From: Glandiceps talaboti
Lineage: Eukaryota; Hemichordata; Enteropneusta; Spengelidae
NCBI RefSeq assembly: GCF_964340395.1
Contig: NC_135556.1
Coordinates: forward strand, 10,378,001-10,442,000
DNA: 64,000 bases
Direction of reading: 5' to 3'
The position numbers and the translations under genes were made by a program. The notes below the pieces were generated by a model that made no database searches, had not been told where the DNA came from, and saw nothing but the letters and a program-made list of their open reading frames with translations. Below, one piece after another: positions 24,201 to 37,000 of this stretch. Every line of letters starts with the position of its first letter. Positions within the stretch are counted from its first letter, which is position 1.

Positions 24201-27200
24201 TATGAGAATATTTACTTTGGTGCTCAACAATTTAAGGAACTACAATAGACGTGTTGCCGGTTTCAAGGTACATCACACGTCTCCCCATACAACGCCATGT
24301 ATTCTGTATATGGCAGTAGGTTTGCATGTGCTACTCAGGGGAATGGTTGTCACCTGACTGTACCCTTTGTTTACAAATAAATTCACCTGTCATTGATGGT
24401 TTTGTTATATAAAATCACCCATAATTCAAGAGGTCAACATGTGTTTCCATCATCTCATGATGAAAATCTTATTTCAAATGTAATAAAGATAAAACAAGCC
24501 TAAATGTAGCAACATAAACAACGCCATCTCACGCGATGCATCTTGACTACTGCTGACATTTTGGCTCAATTTCATTTGGCAGATAGAAAATTGTTGACTA
24601 GAGTGTATTTATAGCCACAATATGTATATTGAGTAATTTGTCACATTATTTCACTTTCTATTTCTATGTAGACAAGGTGGATTTCTGTTGTGTAATAAGT
24701 AAAATACATGACATATGTACAATGGCTGTATAGTTATCTTGCTGAATCACTGTTCCAAAGTTTATCAGCAAGATAACTATACAGCCATTGTACATATGTC
24801 ATGTATTTTACTTATTACACGACAGAAATCCACCTTGTCTACATGGTTTCGCTGTCATCAATCAGAATCCGGGAAATACTACAAAAAACAAAAACACAAA
24901 TTGTTCTGTACCTGCTTGGCATGTTTTGTGATAGCATTTCCAATCGGATGTTCACTACTGCTCTCAGCACTACCAATAACAGCTAAAAGTTTACGGTACG
25001 TACACACGTCTTCACTAACAAACAGATGAGTATCGGTAACTTCTGGTATTCCCTGAGTTACTGTACCTGTCTTGTCAAAGATTATGGCTTGCACCTGCAA
25101 TACAAGCAAAATTATTTTATGAAAATATCAAAAAATTTTCAAAATTCTATTTCCATTTTTGATGTTTAGATAAAAATATGAAGGGGATAATAATTTATAC
25201 TCAATGAATGATTAAAGTCTAAGTAAATCTTGTTTTCGTTCCTAATTTTTTACAAAACAAATTAAAAAATTGAACGTAGAATTAACTGTTAGGAGGCTAT
25301 TTGAATATACAGTTTGACAAACTAGAAATATATGCAAATTCATTTAATTAAATATGTAGGCTTGACCCTATGGAACTCCTTACCACTTGATGTATGTAAC
25401 TGTGGCAATGCTAGTAAATTTAAAACAGCTTACACCCATCATTGGAAGCATTTGTAATTGCACATTACTTTATAACAGTATATATTTTTTTTATGTATTT
25501 GTTCTCTCTCTCACTTTGTGGTGTATTCTCTTTCTTTTCTTTGTTTTGTACGTCTCATTGTGGCATGTCCTGGGTTTTAGTATCATCTTTGATGTTGTAT
25601 ATTTTACTTTCAAATAGTTGAAAAATTCGCCTTTTTTTTGGCTAAAATATTTTGAATTAGTGAACAATACACTTAGCCTTAGACCTAATAGACTAACAAT
25701 CTGATGTTAAATAGACCACATATTTCACATTTTCTACACTCACACACAATTCTGTATATTTACCTTATGTGCCAATTCAAGTGGTTCACCTCCTTTTATC
25801 AAAATCCCATTGGTCGCCCCAACACCAGTCCCAACCATTACAGCTGTAGGGGTGGCAAGGCCTAGAGCACAGGGGCAGGCTATACAGAGGACAGATATAG
25901 CGCATCTGAATGCAAATTCCCAAATGACTTCATGTGGGTTCCTGTTATCGCCAACCTGTCAAGGAATAAGTGATATCTTGAGATGCTGAATATGATAATG
26001 TTGCGATTATGGTGGTAGTTCAAACAAGCTCAGACTAAAACTATTGTCACATGTAGATAACATGAATGGGTGATATTGGTGCATTGATAAAGCCAATATA
26101 ATTACATCATAATTGCGATACTGTTATTATAAACCACTAGATTGCACACTGGACATCTACAAATAAGAATTGCTCAATAAGACATTCCAGAGACAGAATC
26201 TTTCTTTCAAAACAGGTAAACCTAGAAATTTGCATAACATAATCATATTATTCAAATTATGAACAGGTGTATATGCACAATTTGCATATTTTGATATTAA
26301 TCTAATTAACAGGTGTGCTCACACAATTTGCATACTTAAATCATATTCAAGTGAGCAAGTGTACACAATGTCATGTACATTTCTATATTGCAATCACATT
26401 ATTCAAATTAACAGATTTACAGACTGCATTTGCATGTATACTTCAATCACATTATTCAAATTAACATGTGTACATGCATAATCTGTACACTTAAATGATA
26501 TTATTCAGATTACCAGGTGTACATACCTCCATTTCCATGCCATCAATCAGACTATGATACTTCCTATATCCTACACACACATGTATCATCAAAGTTAACA
26601 ATGATATTATCACAATTCCTGGAACAAAATAACCAGCAATCCTGTCTGCTAATCTTTGAATTGGCGCCTGAAATAAATATGGAGTGAGAAATCAAGATAT
26701 GTACGATATCTCCAAGTTTGGTAAAAGGAACAATTAATTAAATTTTTTGTTAATTTGATGTATATTTACTGTCATAATATGTATGAAATTAAAGACATTA
26801 GAAAAATGCAGCAATGTCATTTAAAAGCAAAAAAATGAAATTTAAAAATTATATTGCACAACAAGGAAACAAACATGAGAATGTAAGTGACAGCATAAAC
26901 AAGTAGTGTAGTATATATAGGTGATGCAGATAACTTTAACTGTATGTGGCAAAATAATGATCAATGGAAAAGAGTTAAGAACTTTTTCCCTGGCAACTGT
27001 CTCTATTTAATATCTCTTACCTTGGATGTCTGGGCCTCTTCTACCAGTCTGACAATCTGTGACAGTGTAGTATCACTACCGACATGTGTCGCCTGTATTA
27101 ACATTGTACCATGTTGATTTATAGAGCCTCCAATCACTGCAGAACCTGTACAAAATTAACGTCATGTACTGTATTAACCATTTCAAAAAGGTGTGCCTCT

Positions 27201-29108
27201 GTTCATGTTTATTCCATTCTACATTGTTAGTAAAACTGACTTTATTGGCAACAAAATATTACAACTTTTTTCATCCAAATGAATCAATATTTCACATATG
27301 AAAATTGTTTGATTTGATGATAACATAGACTGAGTTGGTTTGTGTTCTTTTGTGACTGGACATGAAATCTACACTTGTTTTACTGAATTCCATGACAATT
27401 AAACATAATATGAGAAATGATAACCAAATACTCTGACATCATGGAATATATGTAGAAGTGAAATTCATGACACAAATAGGTTTCACAGCAAACAAAAGTG
27501 AAAAGCAGCTAAATTGGATTTGATACATTAAAGTTTGTTTATGCATAGAAATATTTACCTGCGTGTTTTGACACTGGCATAGATTCTCCTGTGATAAGTG
27601 ATTCATCCACCATAGTTTTGCCTTCCACTACTTTACCATCTACAGGTACCTTGGCACCTGGAACTACTTTCAAGATGTCGCCACGGTGTACTAAGTCAAC
27701 ACTGATATGTTCTTCTAAAGACACTTCACCGTTTGCGTTGAATTGTATAAGTACAGCTTCTGTGGCTTGTAATGACATCAACTTGGCCAAGGCTTCAGAA
27801 GTCTTGCCCTGCATTTAACAAACAGAAGTTATGATGGTAGAATGGTTAGAGTAGTCGGCTTGGAATCTGCTAGTTGCGGGTTCAAGCCTTGCTGCCGCTG
27901 TTTGTTTCTGAATGGTTAAAATCATGGGCAAGATTTGAACCACGATTGTGCCTCAATCAACCCAGCTGTATAGTTGGGGACCTGATAGGATAGAAGTTGC
28001 AATGTGAATGCTTTAATCCTATGTACTTATATAGGCTGCAATGGATTTTGTGCTCCCAGGGAGTTGAGGAAGTATAAAGGGCCATTGTGTTTCTACATGC
28101 AAGGGCATTAGCAATGTGTTCTAGCCATTGTCCTAGGGATACAAGCACTGACCACCTAGGTGGGCTATCATACTCACCTTAGCAATGTGTTCTAACCATC
28201 GTCCTAGGGATACAAACACTAGGAGCATAGGTGGAGTATCAAAGAATGTCTTTGGACTGATTGTGGATTCTTCTATGATAGCTATCATCAAAATGATGAC
28301 AGAATAGACATATGCTACTGTGGTTGCCAAGACGATAAGTACATCCATACTAGTTGATTTGTGTTTCAGTGCTTTATAAGCTTGTACATAGAAATACCGA
28401 CCACCGATAAACTGAAACGAAACAAGAAGATATCATTAGTTTCCTCCAAGTGAATAGTTCCAACACTTATTTTATCATAAAGAAGTTTCAAAAATAGAAT
28501 AATTGTCGTCTGGAAAATGAATTCAGATTTTTACTATTGTTCCTAAGGGCTTATCACATTCAAAGAAATCAGTCATGAATATTCATATTCCATGATTACA
28601 TATTCATGACTGCTAACTCCCATGAGGCAATGTGTGTCTATGGCAAGAACCTCCACAGAACAATGAATGTGGATCAAGTTTCAACTCGGTGTTTCTTGGC
28701 AATCGTGTATAATGTACAGATGTAAAATCATGAGCTGACTTTCCAGAACTCATAGTTTAAGAAATTGTCTTTATTTCCTGCAGTGCCCCCCCCCCCCCCC
28801 TTAAGATAAAACATTCAAAAATGTTACAATTAGAGTAAAACTTTTTACCTGACATGGTGTACAGAGGAAGAAAAGAAGAAGATTCTCCAATGAAACGCCA
28901 GGAAATATACACTGGACTGAACCACCTCTCAATACTCTAAAATATATGACAATGGCTACCACAGGTAAACCAAAGATGAGAGAAAACAGAAATGAACGAC
29001 GCCATCTGAAATAAATAGATATAAACATTTGTAAGAATTTAATATAACTTTATTTCTGAATCATTACTCTTTAAACAGACAGACAGGCACAGAGACAGAC
29101 AGACAGAC

Positions 29109-29181
<73 letters not shown>

Positions 29182-30479
29182 TCAGACAAGGACCACAACA
29201 AAACAAATTATAATTAAGACTGAAATATTCTCAGAGTCCACCTACTTCTTTATTTCTTCTTTATGGTCCAGTCCTGCTTTCTTAGACTTTAAATCATTCT
29301 CAGCTAGTTCAGCACCAAAGCCTGCATCCTACATCAACAAAAAAGTTGAAAAAAACAAAGAGAGTAAATTTGGCACTGAAAATAACAAATATCAACTACA
29401 CTGATTCTTAGTCTGGGCGAATAGAACAACACGACTGCAACAATACAAAGTACACATGTATGGGTACCAGCATTTATCAGTTTCCAGGCCTAGTTGTGAA
29501 ATAACTGTAATATCCATGTCAAATCCAAGTTGGGGGCGCTATACTCTGATGTCATCAATTTCGTTATTGAGGATTGTACTGCCCATCTACTTTCACTAAA
29601 TGCCAAGCAAAAATAGTAAGTGTTATTTGGATCATAGCACATTTTAAAAGGTTAATCTCTCTTTACTCATGAGTTTCAAGATAGAGCATGAGATTGATGA
29701 ATTTCTTGATGGAAAGGTGGTCCCATGTTTTGGGATTTTTTGTGAAAAGGTGACACATTATGGCAACACATCACTGCTCATCTTCCAAAGGGAGTATCCT
29801 TATCTCCCCCCCCCCTCCCCCCCATAGTGTAATCACCTTTGTGTCACACATAGCAGCCCTGTACTCTTTACCTATTCCTGACAAAGGTCCTTTGTGCAGG
29901 GTTGAAACACAGAAATAAATATAGGTATTATATTCAACCTCATTGGGAGCAAATTCTTGACATATTATATATCAAACAAGATTAGGTCACCTTATGAAAC
30001 AAAGGATAAGCCAACAGTTACAGTTACCATGGCAACAATACATGTAATTTCATCATTTTATAAAAATGACCAAAACAGACCCAGACAGATCAACAACCAA
30101 CCAACCTTGACAAAGTCAATCACATCCCGAGGACCAAGTATTGACGGATCAAATTTAAATTTGCCTCTTCCTGTTGCCAAGGCAACTGATGCATATTTCA
30201 TTCCCTCTTTCTTCATCATAGTTGATTCAATGAGATGAACACAGGATGAACAAGTCATTCCAGTAATCTGACAATAAGAAAAAAAGACAGTCAAAAATTA
30301 ATATTCTTATTATCTCTAAAAATGTTCTAGAGAAATTTGGTCGATCGTGTCTTTGCAATGTGACAAATCTTAATTTATTTATGAGACAGGAACCTTTTAA
30401 AGCATAGTGATCATCTGATACACACACACACGCATGTATACACGCATGTATGCACGCATGCACGCACACACGCGCACGT

Positions 30480-30543
<64 letters not shown>

Positions 30544-32395
30544 CCACACACAAACACACACTTTCAAATAAAAACACTAAAAATCAATATCATTTACATT
30601 TCAATGCATTTACGGGTGTTTACACGACAGACCAAAACTCTAATCCCTTTTTTTTTGACCGTTTACATGGAAACAAGAAAAAACAAATTGAAAGCAATGC
30701 TTAGGTGCACACGCACAAACATAACGACACAGTTTAGGCATGTGCATTGGTACATCATTAACACGATCATTTCTGTGATAAACATGTATATCTGCATACT
30801 TACAGCCAGTTCTACAGTGCCATCACTTATAGAGTTGTCATCTATGATACTTGCATCAAAACCCATATCATCAATTTGTCTAGCTATCTCACTGGGTGTC
30901 AATGAATTACTATCATACTTTACTTCAGCTTTCTGTGCCATTAATGCTACCAAGACACTATGAATTCCTAAATGTAGATGGAAAAAACAATGTTATAATT
31001 ATATTCATTACTTATCATAAATTGTATTAATTATGCGTCTTATTGGAGGAACCTGTTACAGGTTAAATGTATTATTACAGTAGCGTTTCTTAGAGGGGAA
31101 TGCTACTCCAGGAAATGAAATCATTTTCATACACGATGGGTTCTGAAGGGTCATTTCATGATTTCACATCACATGAATTTCACACGGTTGTCCACAAACA
31201 CCAAATTGAAACTTGTTTCACATTCATTGTTCTGTGAATGTCTTAGCAGTGGTCCTGCATTACTTCCTGGGAGATGGCATCCATGCATATGTATTAGACT
31301 AACAATAAATATTCATAATTTTTATCTGTAGGTAATAAGATCTAAGGAGTCATATTTTATTGTTCATCTAATACATATGCATGCCTGGTGTCTAAATATT
31401 CATGACTACTTAATACCTGAAGGTAACAAGCACATATAAGTCATGAATATTTATTATTCATCTAATACATTTACATTTATGTTGGTTTCAATGTGGCAAA
31501 CACTGGACCACTGCTAAGACAGTCACAGAGCAATGAATGTGAAACAAGTTTCAATTGGCTGTTTCTTGGCAGTTGCGCGAAATTGATGTGACATAAAATC
31601 ATGAAATTATTCTCAGAACTCAAGGTGTATGAAAGAACCTTTATTTCCTGGAGTGAGTGTTCCCCTTCTCCTTCCATGCACTGGAAAATGTATCATGACA
31701 AATATGACAAATATGATAATCATGTTTATTATCATAATTCTTACTGGTCGTACATGTTACCGGTTATAAGGTATATAGTAGCCTAGATTAAGAATTCATG
31801 AGCCTATAAAATATCTCATTTCAAATATGAAAGAGAAAGACAGCCATATTCATAATTTTCATATTGTCTTCTTGGTCATAATATGTTATGTATTCACAGT
31901 GAGATAAAACATATCATTTTAATATGCTTGCATGCTATCAGTGTCTGTATTTGGTTTCATGTTATTTGTAACTAAAAACGCTGTGTTAGATGTAATAAAA
32001 ACATTGCACCTAATTGAAACTCTATAGTCACTGGTAGTACATGTATATACTGTGGCTTACTTCCTATAATCTCTGATTAAGCGCAGCCTGTTATGTTATG
32101 CCTAGGGGGCAGAGTTACATAGTTTATTCCCCTTTCTGTCAAAACACCTGTTAATCATTTCTAGCAACTAATAAAGCAGCCTCATTAAAGTGACAAGATA
32201 TCAAATTACACATTGTGTTATATATAACCTGGCAGAATTATCACAATTAAACGAAATGAAACTTATGAAAACACCTACAATGTACAAAGGATATTTCACT
32301 GCAGTTTAGTAGAGGTACCATTACATTATGCATCTTATGGATCGATGCACACATACACACACATACATACATACATACATACATACATACATACA

Positions 32396-32427
<32 letters not shown>

Positions 32428-32433
32428 CATACA

Positions 32434-32464
<31 letters not shown>

Positions 32465-32480
32465 GTACGTACGTACGTAC

Positions 32481-32511
<31 letters not shown>

Positions 32512-32556
32512 CATACATACATACATACACACATACTCGTACGTACACACATAGTA

Positions 32557-32587
<31 letters not shown>

Positions 32588-32636
32588 CATACATACATAC
32601 ATACATACATAAAGAGACAGACAGGCAGACAGAGAC

Positions 32637-32729
<93 letters not shown>

Positions 32730-33984
32730 TTTATTATGAAATTGCAATTTGAGAGTGTTTGACTATTTGTTCATTGACTATATGAAGTATATCCACACCT
32801 ACCTGTTTGTTTAGATAAAGTCCTTTCAATAGTTGCAACACAGGAAGCACAAGTCATCCCAGTCACATTTAGATGACATGTCATCGTCTTCCCTTCACCT
32901 TTCTCTACATCCATCGTTGCTGGTTCACTTTGGCTAAAATGTACCTGCCATTGATCGCTATGTCCAACCCGGTCTTGGGACACAACACCACTGGCTTGAT
33001 CTCTAGGCTGCAATATTGTATTAGCTTCTGGAAGCATGGAAGACAAACCCAGAGTTAGTTAACAAATTGACGATTTCTACCTTAGCCTGCAGAGACAAAT
33101 TTCCTCAACAGTTCAAACAAACCTCCCCATCATTTTCACTTACACATCAACAACAAATATTTCTAATACCTGGTAGTACTACTGCACAGCATCACATTGA
33201 GATAATGGTTGATATTTGAAGGGCACCACATTTTCCTCCGTACAATAGTTTTATTTTTACCCAGGTATATACTTTTTTCCCAAGCTGTAAAATGTGTAAT
33301 ACCAGCATATTTACATTGAGGCCAGTAGCTACATGTACTACTTCCATATATTCCTCCTCTGCATGGAGATGTGCACGTACACCATCACAATTAACATATG
33401 GTTTACATACATGGTGGACTTTCCAGCTCCACTGACATTCAAACAAAGAAGATGAACAACGTATCCACTTTTCTATCACACTGCATCCATACTAACAACT
33501 AAAAGTGTTCTGTATAGTAATTCCCTCTATCTATCTATCATAACTTTTCTTTTCACAGTAAACCACCCACCCCTCCTCCAATGGTAACTCCATCCCTCCA
33601 ATGGTGCCCCACTTTTTTATCATGTGCATATTTATCATTATCAACTCCAACCCCCCACCCCATCTCACCCCACCCCTCCCCTTTACACAACTGTTTCCAA
33701 TATATTACCTCCAGACTGTAGGCTTGGATACCATATGGCTGTACAAGTAATCTATCCCTTCGTCATCTTTTTAATTTGATGATATTAATTCTTATTTAAT
33801 CTGATATAAGATCTACCATATCAGTATTATCCTCAAGTTATTTCATAATGGATATTATACTAAATTTACACAACAAATTCTTTTACTGCGAATAGTTCAG
33901 ATTAATTCAAGTCCTTGTCAGCAGATGGTGCATGTGTGTGTTTATGTCTGTGTGTATCAGAATGTGCTTGTATTTTGTAAATGT

Positions 33985-34025
<41 letters not shown>

Positions 34026-37000
34026 TGAGAGAGAGTGTCTATGTGTCTGTGTCTGTCTGTCTGTGTGTGCGTGCGCACGTGTGTGTGTGTGTGTGTCTGT
34101 CTGTCTGTCTGTATGTCTGTATGTATGTATGTATGTGTGTATGTATGTATGTATGTATGTATGTATGTATGTATGTATGTATCTATGTATCTATCATGTA
34201 TGTATGTATGTATGTATGTATGTATGTATGTATGTATGTATGTATGTATGTATGTATGTATGTATGTATGTATGTAGTATGTATGTATGTATGTATGTAT
34301 GTATGTATGTATGTATGTATGTATGAGCCTGTGTCTCTGCAAATTTTAAAATAGCACACGTCCACCAGCAATTTTAGGCCATGAACAATTTCATTCTTCA
34401 TGAACTTACACAACTGTTTTCAACTCACGGTTTTGGATATATACCATTTAGACTGAATCAAATATGATAAACAAACAGCAACATCGCAAATACATTCTAA
34501 AACTGCTTCAAAATATTAGCAAGACACATTAGTGATACCTGCTATAACATATATTAGCAAGACACATTATAGTCTATCAGCTAGCCCTCGGATGTTCTTC
34601 CGATAAAATACGACACACAGCCAAACAACGCTATCGAGGATGGAACATCCGAGGTCTAGCGAATGTCATCAGGATATAAATAACTGCCAATCAGAGAACC
34701 GTATTAGCGACAAGCACAAACAGAGGACAATAGCTAAATTTTCATGCATATTCATCTTAAGGAGGGGCTTGTAAAAATAACCACCAATGCGTTAACTAAA
34801 ATGTGTGAATGACAACGTCTACACACTCATCAAACACAATTACCATAAACTGATAAGACATAGTAATGACATAAATGTGTTTGTCAACACCTGCATGCAG
34901 AGATTGAATATATTAAAGTATATATATGCATATATGGCCCAACCCACCGCTTATCGTAATCTCAATGGAATGTCCGGTCTGAAAATGACATTCGCTAGAC
35001 TGTTCGGGCAAGCCCTCACATGCGAACTTCGCTCGCTTATAGTTATAGCATCGAAAGAAAGCCCGAACGTCTAGCAGCAAGACTAGACACATTAGTGAAA
35101 CCTGCTATAACACATATTAGCAAGACACATTAGTGATACCTGCTATAACATATATTAGCAAGACACATTAGTGATACCTGCTATAACATATATTAGCAAG
35201 ACACATTAGTGATACCTGCTATAAATATATGCCTCAAAGTTGAGTAGTAGTCACATACCTGCTAGAGATGCTTCAAACCCCATGTCATTGACAACTTCTA
35301 CAATGTCACTATCTTTAATTTTCATGGCATCATAACTGACAGTGCCATTGTTCCTTTCAAGGGAGACCTTGATAGACTTTATCCCATCACTCTCTGACAG
35401 TTTTCCTTCAATCGTCTTGACACATGAATTACAAGTCATTCCCACGATATCAATCACAGTGGTTTGTATGACTTCTTGACTGGGTATAGAACACTCAAAG
35501 CCCATGTCATCAATTGCTTCTCTGAGAGCCTCTGGTTCAGTTTTTCCTGGCTCATAGTCAACAGTTGCATTCTTGTCTTGTAAAGATACCTTGATATTGT
35601 AGACACCTGGAAAGTCTGATAAGTTACCCTCAATACTACGAACACATGAATTGCAAGTCATTCCTTCCACATTAAGTACGATAACAGCATGAGAACTTTC
35701 TACATCGCGACTGGATTTATTATCTGTAGGTAGATGCGCTTCAAACCCCATATCATCAATTGCAGATTTCAAAATTTCAGAACTGCTTTTTGTCGGATCA
35801 AACACAATTTTTGCTTGTTTTTCTTTCAAAGAGACTTGAATGTCCATAACTCCTGGTTGTACAGACATCTTGCCTTCAATTGATTTGACACAAGAGTTGC
35901 AGGTCATACCCTCAACCCCCAATATTACCGTCCTCGTTCCCAGTCCATTCTGACTGCCCCCTAATGTTGCATCAAACCCCATATCATCAATAGCACACCT
36001 GAGTTCTTCTGGGTTGGTTATGTTTGTTTTGTAAATAATCATAGCGTTTTTGTTCTCTAAAGAAACTTGAATACTTTCGACTCCTGGGTGACTTGATATT
36101 TGTCCTTCGATACTGTTTACACATGAGTTGCAAGTCATTCCTTCAATACTTATTAAGGCCGTATCATTTTTCGCAAATTCAGCGGGTTTCTGTTTGAGTG
36201 GATCAAACTCTGTTAAATCTAAACTACTTTGTAAAGTTGCCTCGAATCCCATATCGTCGATGCTTTCCCTCAAGGTTTCAGGACTAGTCTGCGTTGAGAT
36301 GTACTCGATTACAGCTTCCTTGTTTTCAAGCGATACTTTGATACTTTCAACACCTTTCACCTGACTGATCATTCCCTCGATACTTTTCACACAAGAGTTA
36401 CAAGTCATGCCTTCGACACTAATCTTCACAGTTTCAACAACATTCCTGTTTTCATGCAGTTTAATGCTGGCTTCAAATCCCATGTCATCTATCGCGTCCC
36501 TGATGTCATTAGGTGATATAATGTCTGGTTTAAATCTCACGTCACCTTCGTTTCTTTCAAGTGACACTGTAATGTTTTCCACACCTGGCAAGGTTGATAT
36601 TTTCCCTTCGATTGACTTGACACATGAATTGCAAGTCATCCCTGTGATCTGAACTGTCACATTCTGAGCGGCCATGTTTGGTGATTTTGAAGAATTGTCT
36701 TTCACTGATGCTTCGAAACCCATATCATCTATCTTGTCTCTCAGTTGCCATGGTGATGTAACTCCTGGCTGATATATGATAACACCTTCCTTATTTTCCA
36801 AGGATACCTGGATGGTGTACAATACAAAAGAGAATTAAACTTATATTTAATATAAAGAAATATTGAAAGTCGGTGTCAAAAATATGATATAAAGTTTATA
36901 TTGTGAATATATGTGAGTAACAATGACGTATTCACTCAATTACTTCTCAATCTACGCATGTCTTTCGTACTTTCATGTATGTAACCCACTTTCTGTGTCT

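Noticed and set aside
27591-27818. 75-codon plus-strand frame
   Set aside because: It is the antisense shadow of the ATP7 A-domain exon, whose minus-strand frame carries TGES.
27957-28148. 63-codon minus-strand frame with LGQWLEH as an extra ATP7 exon
   Set aside because: It is a diverged duplicate of the adjacent exon's end without a donor; the true exon joins its neighbours in frame without it.
34524-35229. CRISPR-like array
   Set aside because: The 38-bp units are directly adjacent without unique spacers, in an intron of an animal gene.
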